64,000 nt of DNA from Burkholderia sp. WP9 (GTDB taxonomy: Bacteria; Pseudomonadota; Gammaproteobacteria; Burkholderiales; Burkholderiaceae): NCBI RefSeq assembly GCF_900104795.1, contig NZ_FNTG01000002.1, positions 2,418,001 through 2,482,000 of the forward strand, read 5' to 3'. Of this stretch, positions 8,447 to 17,235 are shown piece by piece; position 1 is the stretch's first letter, and every line of letters starts with the position of its first letter. The translations under genes were made by a program, and so were the position numbers. The notes under the pieces were generated by a model. That model had not been told where the DNA came from. It was given only the letters and a program-made list of their open reading frames with translations, and searched no databases.

Positions 8447-9156
8447 GCGAGCCGATGCTGAAAGTCTCCGGCCTCAACGCGTTCTATGGCCGCGCACATA
8501 TTCTGTTCGACGTCGGCCTCGAAGTCGGCCGCGGCGAAGTCGTGGCGCTGATGGGCCGCAACGGCGCGGGCAAATCGACCACGATGAAAGCCGTGATGGG
8601 CCTGCTGCCGCGCCGTCACGGCGAAGTCAGTTTTCGCGGCCAGAACATCACGGCGTTGCCGCCGTACAAGATCGCGCGCATGGGCATGGGCTTCGTGCCC
8701 GAGGATCGTCGCGTGTTCGCGGATCTGACCGTGATGGAGAACCTCGACACCGGCCGTCAGCCGCCGCGCGAAGGCGCACCGCAATGGACGCCGGAAAAAC
8801 TGTTCCGCCTCTTTCCCAATCTCGGCGAAATGCCGCAACGTCCGGGCGGCCAGATGAGCGGCGGCGAGCAGCAGATGCTCACCGTGTCGCGCACCCTGAT
8901 GGGCAATCCGTATCTGGTGCTGCTCGACGAACCGTCCGAAGGCGTGGCACCGGTGATCGTCGAACAGATGGCGAACATGATTCTCGAACTCAAGCGCGAA
9001 GGGCTGTCGATCCTGTTGTCCGAACAGAACCTGCACTTCGCCGAGCTCGTCAGCGACCGTGCGTACGTGCTCGAAAAAGGGCAGATCCGCTTTAGCGGCA
9101 CGATCGGCGAACTCGCACAGAACGAAACAGTGAGGCGCGCTTATCTGAGCGTGTGA
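8443..9156 (+). CDS. livF: ABC transporter ATP-binding protein, LivF type
   Basis: A 237-residue second ATPase of the importer, with Walker A GRNGAGKST at residues 38-46, signature MSGGEQQML and Walker B VLLDEPSEGVAP, all typical of LivF. The start overlaps the livG stop as ATGA. Length matches the family. Together with LivG and the LivHM fusion it forms a complete importer once the distal binding protein is added. Confidence 0.93.
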   Translation: MSEPMLKVSGLNAFYGRAHILFDVGLEVGRGEVVALMGRNGAGKSTTMKAVMGLLPRRHGEVSFRGQNITALPPYKIARMGMGFVPEDRRVFADLTVMENLDTGRQPPREGAPQWTPEKLFRLFPNLGEMPQRPGGQMSGGEQQMLTVSRTLMGNPYLVLLDEPSEGVAPVIVEQMANMILELKREGLSILLSEQNLHFAELVSDRAYVLEKGQIRFSGTIGELAQNETVRRAYLSV

Positions 9157-9230
9157 TTCCATCGGCGCGTGCGAATCACTCGCGGTCGCACTTCGCGGGC
9201 GCCCAACAGTCGTTGCGAAAGGAGAAGTAG

Positions 9231-10430
9231 ATGGCAGCAGAGACGTTGACAGGCTTGTCGGGCAAGGTCGCGGTAACGAACATCGGGCTGCTGTTATCCG
9301 GCGATATCGATCAGCCGATTCTCGACGCGAACACGCTGGTGATCGACGACGGCGTGATCGTCGCGGTCGGCCGCGAAAAGGACTGCGATCTCGAAGGCGC
9401 GCGTACGACGGTCGATTGCAAAGGCACGACGGTTGCGCCAGGTCTGATCGACTCGCATGTGCATCCCGTTTTCGGCGACTGGACACCGCGCCAGAATCAG
9501 ATGGGCTGGATCGAATCGAATCTGAACGGCGGCGTGACCACGATGATTTCCGCCGGCGAAGTGCATTTGCCCGGCCGCCCGAAAGACGTGCTCGGCGTGA
9601 AGGCGCTCGCCATTACCGCGCAACGTTCGTTCGAGGGCATGCGCGGCGCGGGTGTCGGCGGCGGCGTCAAGGTGATGGCGGGCGCTCCGGTGATCGAGAG
9701 GGGTATGGTCGAGGAGGACTTCAAGGAGCTTTCGGAAGCGGGCGTCAAGCTGCTCGGCGAAGTCGGCTTGGGCAGTGTGAAGGGCGGCGAAGAGGCCGCA
9801 CAGATGGTGGCGTGGGCGCGCAAGTACGGCATTCAGAGCACGATTCACACGGGCGGTCCGTCGATTCCCGGCTCGGGCCTGATCGATCGCGACGTGGTGC
9901 TCGTCGCCGACGCGGACGTGATCGGCCACATCAACGGCGGGCATACGTCGCTGTCTTACCGGCATGTCTGCGATCTTTGCGAGCAGTCGAGCCGCGCGCT
10001 GGAAATCGTCCACAACGGTAATGAACGGATCGCCTTGCTGACCGCGCGCCATGCGATCGAATTGAAGTGTCCACACCGGATCATTCTCGGCACGGATAGT
10101 CCCGCCGGTTCCGGCGTGCAACCGCTCGGCATTTTGCGGATGATCGCGCTGATCGCGAGCCTCGCCGACGTGCCCGCGGAAATCGCCTTCTGCTTCGCGA
10201 CGGGCAACACCGCGCGTCAACGTAATCTGCGCCAGGGGCTAATCGAAGTGGGCCGTCCCGCCGACCTCGTGTTCATGGACCGCGCGCAACACACGGCCGC
10301 CGATACGCTGCTCGAAAGCGTGCAGCTCGGCGATATTCCGGGCGTGGGCATGGTGATGATCGACGGGCTGATTCGCTGCCGGCGGAGCCGCAATACGCCA
10401 CCGGCCACCGAAGTGCCGGTGGTGCTGTGA
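9231..10430 (+). CDS. ena: Enamidase-like amidohydrolase
   Basis: A 399-residue amidohydrolase-superfamily enzyme closely resembling E. barkeri enamidase, which hydrolyses 1,4,5,6-tetrahydro-6-oxonicotinate to ammonia and 2-formylglutarate. Metal-ligand motifs seen are DSHVHP (H76, H78), the later IHTGG and GHINGG histidines, and GTDSPAG with the catalytic-type Asp. Enamidase-like strings include GGVTTMISAGEVHLPGRPKD and the C-terminal SRNTPPA. The start ATG is preceded by AAGGAGAAG. In the operon it would act immediately after the reductase encoded at 1710. Dihydroorotase or imidazolonepropionase activity is less likely given these strings. Confidence 0.85.
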   Translation: MAAETLTGLSGKVAVTNIGLLLSGDIDQPILDANTLVIDDGVIVAVGREKDCDLEGARTTVDCKGTTVAPGLIDSHVHPVFGDWTPRQNQMGWIESNLNGGVTTMISAGEVHLPGRPKDVLGVKALAITAQRSFEGMRGAGVGGGVKVMAGAPVIERGMVEEDFKELSEAGVKLLGEVGLGSVKGGEEAAQMVAWARKYGIQSTIHTGGPSIPGSGLIDRDVVLVADADVIGHINGGHTSLSYRHVCDLCEQSSRALEIVHNGNERIALLTARHAIELKCPHRIILGTDSPAGSGVQPLGILRMIALIASLADVPAEIAFCFATGNTARQRNLRQGLIEVGRPADLVFMDRAQHTAADTLLESVQLGDIPGVGMVMIDGLIRCRRSRNTPPATEVPVVL

Positions 10431-10470
10431 GCGCCTACCGTACGGCTCGCACAGCCAGGCCGGCACGCCC

Positions 10471-10989
10471 ATGAACCGCCCGGCGCCTCTTACGCTGAAG
10501 GTGAACGGCGCGACGCATCTCGTCAGCGCCGCAGCCGATACGCCGCTGCTCTACCTGCTGCGTAACGACCTCGCGCTGAACGGTCCGAAATTCGGCTGCG
10601 GTCTCGGCGAATGCGGCGCGTGCACGGTCCTGCTCGACGGCATGCCGACGCGCGCGTGCGTCACCACGGCAAAGGTCGCGTTGGGCCGCGAAATCACCAC
10701 GCTCGAAGGACTCGGTACGCGCGCCGCGCTGCATCCGGTGCAGCAGGCGTTTATCGAAGAGCAGGCCGCGCAGTGCGGCTATTGCCTGAACGGCATGATC
10801 ATGACGGCCAAGGCGCTGCTCGATCGCGATCCGCATCCGAGCGTCGAGACGATCCGGCGCGAGTTGTCGCGCAATCTGTGCCGTTGCGGCACGCATGTCG
10901 AGATCGTGCGCGCGGTGCAGCGCGCCGCTGAATTGCTCGCGGCGCAAGCGGCGGCGCAACCCGCCGTGCATGAAGGAGCGCGTGCATGA
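10471..10989 (+). CDS. nicA: Nicotinate dehydrogenase-like (2Fe-2S) subunit, NicA type
   Basis: A 172-residue two-cluster ferredoxin-like subunit of a xanthine oxidase-family hydroxylase. The plant-type cluster ligands are C43, C48, C51 and C63 (FGCGLGECGACTV). The second cluster uses C102, C105, C137 and C139 (CGYC, LCRC). It passes electrons from the molybdenum centre to the hemes of the partner subunit. Its stop overlaps the next gene by 4 bp. The two-subunit layout with a cytochrome-fused large subunit matches Pseudomonas putida NicAB, hence the name. Isoquinoline- or aldehyde-oxidising relatives share the layout and remain possible. Confidence 0.82.
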   Translation: MNRPAPLTLKVNGATHLVSAAADTPLLYLLRNDLALNGPKFGCGLGECGACTVLLDGMPTRACVTTAKVALGREITTLEGLGTRAALHPVQQAFIEEQAAQCGYCLNGMIMTAKALLDRDPHPSVETIRRELSRNLCRCGTHVEIVRAVQRAAELLAAQAAAQPAVHEGARA

Positions 10990-13900
10990 CCGGCCCGGAC
11001 TTCAGCGTCGATCGACGCGCCGCGCCACCTTCGCGACAACAGCTCTATGACGCGCAGAGCGTGCTGATCGTCACGCGGCCGCCGCAGGCGCCGGTCAAGC
11101 CGGCAATCGGTCAGCCGGGTTCGCGTTCGTCGTTCGTGCCGACCGAGGCGGACCTGTTCCTCGTGGTGCGCGACGACGGCAGCGTGGTCGCGTTCAACGG
11201 TCACGTCGATCTCGGCACCGGCATCGGCACCGCGCTCGCGCAGATCGTCGCGGAAGAACTGGATGTGCCGTTGACACGCGTGTCGATCGTGCTCGGCCAT
11301 ACGCGTGAAGCGCCGAATCAGGGGCCGACGATCGCCAGCGCGACGATCCAGATATCGGCGGTGCCATTGAGACACGCCGCGGCGCAGGCGCGGCAATTTC
11401 TGCTGGCTGAGGCGGCGGCGCGGTTCAGCGTGAGCGTCGAGCAACTCGACGTACGTGACGGTGTGGTTTTTCAGCGCGACGGCGATACTGCCGCGAAAGG
11501 CATCAGCTACGGCGATCTGGTGAGCGGGAAGCGTGTCGAACTGAAGCTCGATACGAACGCGCCGCTAAAGTCGCCGGACACCTACAGAATCGTCGGCAAG
11601 AGTGCGCCGCGCGTCGATATTCCCGCGAAGGCCACCGGCGAATTGAGTTTCGTGCATGACGTACGCGTGCCGGGCATGTTGCACGGTCGAGTGGTGCGTC
11701 CGCCCTATGCCGGTGTCGCGCAGGGCGACTTCATGGGCAACAGCCTGCTGCGCGTGGATGAAGATTCCGTTAGCGATTTGCCCGGTATCGTGAAGGTCGT
11801 CGTGATTCGCGACTTCGTCGGTATCGTGGCAGAGCGTGAGGAAATCGCGCAGCAGGCCGTGAAGCGGCTGCGCGTGCAATGGAAAGCGGTTGAAGGCCTG
11901 CCAGCGCTCGAAACCAGCGAGGACGTGGAAGCGGCCTTGCGCGCGAATCCGGCCAAACGGCGCGATCTGGTGATCGAGGGCGACGTCGATGCAGCGCTGG
12001 CGCAAGAGTCCGATCGCAAGCTGGAACGCACTTACGTGTGGCCGTTTCAGATGCACGCATCGATCGGACCTTCGTGCGCGGTGGCCGACTATCGCGAGGG
12101 CGCGTTGAAGGTCTGGTCGGGCACGCAGAATCCGCATTCGCTGCGCGCCGATCTCGCATTGCTGATGAGCATGGACGAAGCGCACATCGAGATCGTGCGG
12201 ATGGATGCGGCCGGCTGCTACGGCCGCAATTGCGCGGACGATGTCGCCGCCGACGCCGCGCTGCTCTCGCGCGCCGCCGGCAGTCCGGTGCGCGTGCAAC
12301 TTTCGCGCGAGGACGAGCATGCGTGGGAGCCGAAAGGCGCCGCGCAATTGATGGACGTGCGCGGCGCGTCGAATGCCGGGGGCGAACTGGCCGCATACGA
12401 CTTTGCGACGCGCTATCCGTCCAACGATGCGCCGACGCTGGCGCTGCTCCTGACCGGCACGATCGCCGCGCAGCCGCAGGTGTTCGAAATGGGCGACCGC
12501 ACGGCCGTGCCGCCGTACGATTACCGCACCATGCGTATCGTTTGCGACGACACGCCGCCGATCGTGCGCGCGTCGTGGTTGCGCGGCGTGTCCGCGTTGC
12601 CGAACACGTTCGCGCACGAGTCGTTCATCGACGAACTGGCGGCGCAGGCGGGTGTCGATCCGGTCGAGTTTCGTCTGAAGCACCTGCGCGATCCACGCGC
12701 GATCGAGCTGGTCAAAGCCGTCGCGGAGAAAGCCGGGTGGGAGCCGCATAGCGCCGAACTCAAAGAGGATGAAGGCGACATCGCACGCGGGCGGGGTTTC
12801 GCTTATGCCCGCTACGTGCATAGCAAATTTCCCGGCTTCGGCGCGGCGTGGTCTGCGTGGGTGGCCGATGTCGAAGTCAATCGCAAGAGCGGCGAGCTGG
12901 CGGTGACGCGCGTGGTGGTCGGCCAGGATACCGGCACGATGGTGAATCCCGACGGCGTGCGTCATCAGATACACGGCAACGTGATTCAGGCGACGAGCCG
13001 CGCGCTGAAAGAACGTGTGACGTTCGGCGAGAATGCGGTGACGAGCCAGGAGTGGGGCGCGTATCCGATTCTGACCTTCCGCGAAGTGCCCGTGATCGAT
13101 GTGGTGATGATGCCGCGCCACGGCGAGCCGCCGATGGGCGCGGGCGAATCCGCGTCGCTGCCCGGCGCGGCTGCGATCGCCAATGCGCTCTTCGATGCCA
13201 CGGGCGTGCGTTTTCGCCGGCCGCCTTTCACACCGGAGACGATCCGCGCCGCGCTTGCCGATGCGCAAGCCGAAGACAAGGCGGCGCGCAGGAAGAAGCG
13301 CTGGCGATTGGGTTTTTTAGGCACTTTCGCGGCGGGCGCAGTGGGATGGCTCGGCGCATTCTCGCTCGCGCCGCACGCGATCGCACCGATCACGCCGCCG
13401 CTGGCGAGTGCGTTTCCGGCCGATCTCGTGGCGCGCGGCAAAGTGCTGGCGTCGCTCGGCAATTGCGCGGTCTGCCATACCGCGCACAACGGCGTGCCGA
13501 ACGCCGGCGGCAAACCGCTCGATACGCCCTTCGGCACCGTGTACAGCACCAACATCACCCCGGACGGCCTGACCGGCATCGGCAACTGGTCGCTCGAAGC
13601 GTTCATGCGGGCGATGCGGCAAGGCATCAGCCGCGATGGACATCGTCTCTATCCGGTCTTCCCGTACACCTCGTTCCAGAACACTTCCGACGACGATCTG
13701 AAAGCGCTCTACGCCTACCTGATGGCGCAAACGCCAGCGCGCTCGCGCCCGCCGGAAACGAAGCTGGCGTATCCGTTCAGCGTGCGACCGCTCATGGCCG
13801 CATGGAACGGACTCTTTCTCGGACGCACGGCTTTCACCGCCAGCGCGACGCAAAGCGCGCAATGGAATCGCGGCGCGTATCTGGTGAATGGGCTCGGCCA

Positions 13901-14594
13901 TTGCAGCGCGTGTCATACGCCGCGCAATGCATTCGGCGCCGAGAAAGCCGGCGCGGCATTCATGGGCGGCGGTGTCGCCGAAGGCTGGGAAGCGCCCGCG
14001 TTGTCGACGCTTTCGAACGCGCCCGTGCCCTGGAGCGAGGACGAACTGTTCAGCTATTTGCGCTCCGGCCACGCACCGATGCACGGCGTCGCGGCGGGGC
14101 CGATGGCGCCCGTGGTCGGCGATCTGGTGGCGCTGCCCGACAGCGATATTCGCGCAATGGCCACCTATCTCAGTTCGCTCAGCCCGTTGGAACCGAACGC
14201 CGATCCGATCGCGGTCGCACGCCAGGTTGAACAGGCGAGCGCGATCTCAGGCGCGCCGGCCGGCCTCGGCGCGCGACTCTTCGACGGCGCGTGCGCCGCC
14301 TGTCATCACACGGGGAGCGGGCCGCAACTGTTCGGCGCGCATCCATCGCTCGCGCTCAACACGAATCTGCACAGCACGACGCCTGATAACCTGATTCGCG
14401 TGATTCTCGACGGCATCGGCTCGCCTGCGCGTCCCGAACTCGGTACGATGCCGGCTTACCGCGACAGTTTCAACGACACCCAGGTGGCCGAGCTCGTGTC
14501 GTACCTGCGTCAGCAATTCGCCGGTGGCAAGCCGGCCTGGCAGAACGTCACGGCGAGCGTCGCCCGGATTCGCGCGACGGCGCGCGTCGATTGA
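10986..14594 (+). CDS. nicB: Nicotinate dehydrogenase-like molybdopterin subunit fused to tri-heme cytochrome c, NicB type
   Basis: A 1202-residue protein, close to the 1187 residues of P. putida NicB. Residues about 40-755 are the molybdopterin-binding hydroxylase part (FNGHVDLGTGIGTALAQIV, later GAGESASLPGAAAIANA). A basic stretch at 770 leads into a membrane helix at about 774-795. The C-terminal domain then carries three CxxCH heme sites at 827, 973 and 1103. The family hydroxylates nicotinate at C6 with water and sends electrons through cytochrome c to the respiratory chain. The membrane helix places the hemes in the periplasm and the hydroxylase in the cytoplasm. The substrate is inferred from the hnr and ena neighbours. 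Confidence 0.85.
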   Translation: MTGPDFSVDRRAAPPSRQQLYDAQSVLIVTRPPQAPVKPAIGQPGSRSSFVPTEADLFLVVRDDGSVVAFNGHVDLGTGIGTALAQIVAEELDVPLTRVSIVLGHTREAPNQGPTIASATIQISAVPLRHAAAQARQFLLAEAAARFSVSVEQLDVRDGVVFQRDGDTAAKGISYGDLVSGKRVELKLDTNAPLKSPDTYRIVGKSAPRVDIPAKATGELSFVHDVRVPGMLHGRVVRPPYAGVAQGDFMGNSLLRVDEDSVSDLPGIVKVVVIRDFVGIVAEREEIAQQAVKRLRVQWKAVEGLPALETSEDVEAALRANPAKRRDLVIEGDVDAALAQESDRKLERTYVWPFQMHASIGPSCAVADYREGALKVWSGTQNPHSLRADLALLMSMDEAHIEIVRMDAAGCYGRNCADDVAADAALLSRAAGSPVRVQLSREDEHAWEPKGAAQLMDVRGASNAGGELAAYDFATRYPSNDAPTLALLLTGTIAAQPQVFEMGDRTAVPPYDYRTMRIVCDDTPPIVRASWLRGVSALPNTFAHESFIDELAAQAGVDPVEFRLKHLRDPRAIELVKAVAEKAGWEPHSAELKEDEGDIARGRGFAYARYVHSKFPGFGAAWSAWVADVEVNRKSGELAVTRVVVGQDTGTMVNPDGVRHQIHGNVIQATSRALKERVTFGENAVTSQEWGAYPILTFREVPVIDVVMMPRHGEPPMGAGESASLPGAAAIANALFDATGVRFRRPPFTPETIRAALADAQAEDKAARRKKRWRLGFLGTFAAGAVGWLGAFSLAPHAIAPITPPLASAFPADLVARGKVLASLGNCAVCHTAHNGVPNAGGKPLDTPFGTVYSTNITPDGLTGIGNWSLEAFMRAMRQGISRDGHRLYPVFPYTSFQNTSDDDLKALYAYLMAQTPARSRPPETKLAYPFSVRPLMAAWNGLFLGRTAFTASATQSAQWNRGAYLVNGLGHCSACHTPRNAFGAEKAGAAFMGGGVAEGWEAPALSTLSNAPVPWSEDELFSYLRSGHAPMHGVAAGPMAPVVGDLVALPDSDIRAMATYLSSLSPLEPNADPIAVARQVEQASAISGAPAGLGARLFDGACAACHHTGSGPQLFGAHPSLALNTNLHSTTPDNLIRVILDGIGSPARPELGTMPAYRDSFNDTQVAELVSYLRQQFAGGKPAWQNVTASVARIRATARVD

Positions 14595-14702
14595 GTCGAT
14601 GAGCCGATTCGGTCGAGATGGATCGAGATAAATCGCAAGCCGCTCGAACACCTGATAACAACGACCAGCATTCCCGCAATCCTTTTGATAACGGAGAAAC
14701 GC

Positions 14703-15911
14703 ATGACCACGCGCGCAGGATGGATTTCTCGCCTCATGGTGCCGACCGTACTGTCGTTCGCCGCTTTGAGCGCGAGCGCACAGCAGACCATCAAGATCGG
14801 CGAGATCAATAGTTACAAGGCGCAGCCCGCCTTTCTCGGGCCTTACAAGAACGGCTGGAATCTCGCGCTCGACCAGGTGAATGCCGCAGGCGGCGTACTC
14901 GGCAAACAACTCGAAGTGGTATCGCGCGACGACAACGGCAATCCCGGCGACACGATTCGCGTCGCGCAGGAACTGATCGCGCGCGAGCAGGTGCAATTGC
15001 TGTTCGGCGGCTTCCTCTCGAACACCGGCCTCGCACTGGCCGACTTCTCGAAGCAGAAGAAGATTTTCTTCCTTGCCGCTGAACCGCTGACCGACAAGAT
15101 CGTGTGGGCCGACGGCAACAAATACACCTACCGTCTGCGACCTTCCACGTATATGCAGGTGGCGATGCTCGTGCCGGAAGCGGCCAAGCTGAAGAAGAAG
15201 CGCTGGGCGCTGGTGTATCCGAACTACGAGTACGGGCAGTCGGCGGTGGCGACTTTCAAGAAACTGCTGACGGCGGCGCAGCCCGATGTACAGTTCGTCG
15301 CAGAACAGGCCACGCCGCTCGGCAACGTCGATGCGGGCGCGGTGACGCAGGCGATCGCCGATGCCAAGCCGGACGCGATTTTCAACGTGCTGTTCGGCGC
15401 GGACCTCGGCAAGTTCGTGCGTGAGGGCAATACGCGCGGACTCTTCAAGGATCGCAGCGTAGTGTCGCTGCTGACGGGTGAGCCGGATTATCTCGACCCG
15501 CTGGGCGCGGAAGCGCCGACCGGCTGGATCGTCACGGGCTACCCGTGGTATTCGATCGATACGGCCGCCAACAAGAAGTTCGTCGACGCCTATCAGGCCA
15601 AGTACCACGACTATCCGCGGCTCGGCTCGGTGGTGGGGTATTCGGCGTTGATGTCGATTGCCGCGGGGATCAAGAAGGCCGGGTCGGTCGATCCGGATAA
15701 GCTCGCCGCCGCGTTCAAGGGCCTCGGCGTGGAGACGCCCTTCGGGCCGATCACCTATCGGGCCCAGGACAATCAGTCCACCATGGGCGCGTACGTCGGC
15801 GTGACGGGGTTGAAAGACGGCAAGGGCGTGATGACGTCCTACCGGTATATCGATGGCGCGAGCGTTCAGCCGTCGGATGCCGAGGTCAAGAAGCTGCGGC
15901 CCGCCGAGTGA
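14703..15911 (+). CDS. ABC transporter periplasmic substrate-binding protein (Liv/HAAT type)
   Basis: A 402-residue periplasmic binding protein of the branched-chain amino acid/amide type. A signal peptide ends at about ASA-QQ (residue 24), and the mature protein opens with TIKIGEINSY. ATG 14703 is chosen for its ACGGAGAAAC ribosome site; a TTG at 14685 is upstream. It closes the operon 108 bp after the nicB-like gene and should serve the LivHM/LivG/LivF importer encoded at 5700-9156. The ligand is unknown; nicotinate or a related carboxylate is inferred from context only. Confidence 0.9.
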   Translation: MTTRAGWISRLMVPTVLSFAALSASAQQTIKIGEINSYKAQPAFLGPYKNGWNLALDQVNAAGGVLGKQLEVVSRDDNGNPGDTIRVAQELIAREQVQLLFGGFLSNTGLALADFSKQKKIFFLAAEPLTDKIVWADGNKYTYRLRPSTYMQVAMLVPEAAKLKKKRWALVYPNYEYGQSAVATFKKLLTAAQPDVQFVAEQATPLGNVDAGAVTQAIADAKPDAIFNVLFGADLGKFVREGNTRGLFKDRSVVSLLTGEPDYLDPLGAEAPTGWIVTGYPWYSIDTAANKKFVDAYQAKYHDYPRLGSVVGYSALMSIAAGIKKAGSVDPDKLAAAFKGLGVETPFGPITYRAQDNQSTMGAYVGVTGLKDGKGVMTSYRYIDGASVQPSDAEVKKLRPAE

Positions 15912-15920
15912 GGTCGTGAC

Positions 15921-15945
15921 GCCTGCGGCGCGCGGCGCCGCAGGC
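15921..15945 (+). terminator. GC-rich hairpin at operon end
   Basis: A perfect 10-bp stem (GCCTGCGGCG / CGCCGCAGGC) with a 5-base loop begins 9 bp after the stop of the binding-protein gene. There is no T-run, so it may be a Rho-assisted end or RNA 3' stabiliser rather than a classical intrinsic terminator. Confidence 0.55.
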
Positions 15946-16087
15946 GGTAGCGCGATGCACGACGTTCGAACTCGCGGCCACTTGCGGGTCGAGGCGGCCG
16001 GCGACCGCAGGTCTATGCGGCCACCCACGCGCGCGTCAACGCGGCCCCCAAGAGGCAACGCGCGGCGACAAGCGGAGAATCGGAGGA

Positions 16088-16339
16088 TTACTCCTCCGCG
16101 TCGTGCTCGATCACGAATCGCTTCAGATAAGCCAGCACGGCGGCTTCGACCGCGCGATGATCCGCGGTGCTCTTGGAGCCCGCATTTTCTTCGTCGCCGA
16201 ACAGGGTGGAGGGCGCGTTGTGCACGTCCACTTCCTGGCCTTCGCGAAAGACGCGAATCTCATGGACGTCTTCGGCGTATTCGGCGATCCAGTGCACGCC
16301 TTCAATATGCGCGCCTGCGCGAACGGTAGGGATTTTCAT
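16088..16339 (-). CDS. Small hypothetical acidic protein
   Basis: An 83-residue acidic protein starting MKIPTVRAG at ATG 16339, with GGGAGAC just upstream. A longer frame reaching 16579 exists, but its upstream part is low-complexity shadow sequence. No motif, signal peptide or membrane segment is visible. The composition (many Glu, His and Ala, with an FGDEENAG stretch) suggests a small soluble protein. It stands alone between the nicotinate-type operon and the DUF6496 gene. Function is not recognised. Confidence 0.6.
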   Translation of the reverse strand: MKIPTVRAGAHIEGVHWIAEYAEDVHEIRVFREGQEVDVHNAPSTLFGDEENAGSKSTADHRAVEAAVLAYLKRFVIEHDAEE

Positions 16340-16623
16340 GGACGTCTCCCGTCGGGCCGGACCACGCGCCAACCCTTGCCAATACCATACGCTGTCCAAC
16401 TGACCGGCGCGAGTTCTGTCCGCCGGTTTCTTGATGTTTCGCCGCGATTCCGCGCATTCCTCGAATTTTTGCCACCGTTCGAGCTCCGCTTCGCAATTCC
16501 TTGCGCCGGGCGCGATGGCGCCGACTTCATCGCATGAGGGCGCTTTGGTGGGATTGCCCGGCGCGCCGCGCTGCGGCACACCCGTTGCTGCATGACATGG
16601 GCCACAACCAACCGGAGAATGTC

Positions 16624-17142
16624 ATGCCCGAACAGAAAACCCTCAAGCGTGCCCACGCCGACAAGCGCGCGGGCAAGTCGTCGAGCACCCAGGCCGGCGA
16701 ATTCGTCAAGCAACAGGTCGACAAGGTGCGTGCCGGCAAGCACGGCGTCAGGTCGGCCAAGCAGGCGATTGCGATTGGGCTCTCGGAAGCGCGGCGCGCG
16801 GGCGTCGCCGTAAAGTCGCCCAAGAAGGGCGCTGCGAGCGAGTCCACGCGCAAGAAAGCCGCGACTGATAAAGCCGCGGGTCAGCACAAGAGCACCACGA
16901 AGAAGAGCGCGGAGTCGACGGCGAAACGCTCGCGCGCCGCCACCAATGCATTGAAGCGTGAGGGAAGCGCCGGCGCATCGCGCACGGCGCTGTCGAAGCA
17001 GACAAAGACGGCCGCGGCCAAACGTCCGGCGGCCAGCCGTTCCGCTGCGGCGAAGAAGGCCGCAGCGACGAAGGGTGCTGCGGGCCGCTCTGCGGCGGCC
17101 AAGAAGGCGGCCCATACGAGGGCTTCGCGCGCGCACCATTGA
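16624..17142 (+). CDS. DUF6496-type Lys/Ala-rich histone H1-like protein
   Basis: A 172-residue, strongly basic protein. Residues about 1-60 match the DUF6496 pattern (KSSSTQAGEFVKQQVDKVR, then SAKQAIAIGLSEARRAG). The rest is a low-complexity tail of Lys, Ala, Ser and Thr with repeated AAKKAA and RSAAAKKA units, like bacterial H1-type nucleoid proteins. ATG 16624 has CCGGAG upstream; an in-frame start at 16501 is not supported. DNA or RNA binding through the basic tail is likely. Its cellular role is unknown. Confidence 0.8.
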   Translation: MPEQKTLKRAHADKRAGKSSSTQAGEFVKQQVDKVRAGKHGVRSAKQAIAIGLSEARRAGVAVKSPKKGAASESTRKKAATDKAAGQHKSTTKKSAESTAKRSRAATNALKREGSAGASRTALSKQTKTAAAKRPAASRSAAAKKAAATKGAAGRSAAAKKAAHTRASRAHH

Positions 17143-17189
17143 TAGCGCGCATTCGGGGCGCATCTGGCGCGCGTTTGCCAGGCATTTGC

Positions 17190-17226
17190 CGATCAGGCGG
17201 CGCACACGATGCGCGCCGCCTGATCG
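17190..17226. terminator. Bidirectional hairpin terminator between convergent genes
   Basis: A perfect 14-bp stem is formed by 17190-17203 (CGATCAGGCGGCGC) and 17213-17226, with a 9-base loop. It lies exactly between the convergent DUF6496 and aminotransferase genes, 10 bp from the aminotransferase stop, so it can end both transcripts. No strong T-run is present. Confidence 0.7.
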
Positions 17227-17235
17227 AGTGCTGGA

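Noticed and set aside
11565..13268. Long antisense frame of 567 codons opposite the nicB-like gene
   Set aside because: It is a GC-rich codon-position shadow. It has His/Arg-rich composition, no motif, and the sense strand encodes a clear NicB-type protein.
14247..16058. Antisense frame of 603 codons opposite the binding-protein gene
   Set aside because: It is a shadow frame with no domain. The sense strand has a signal peptide, ribosome site and full-length family match.
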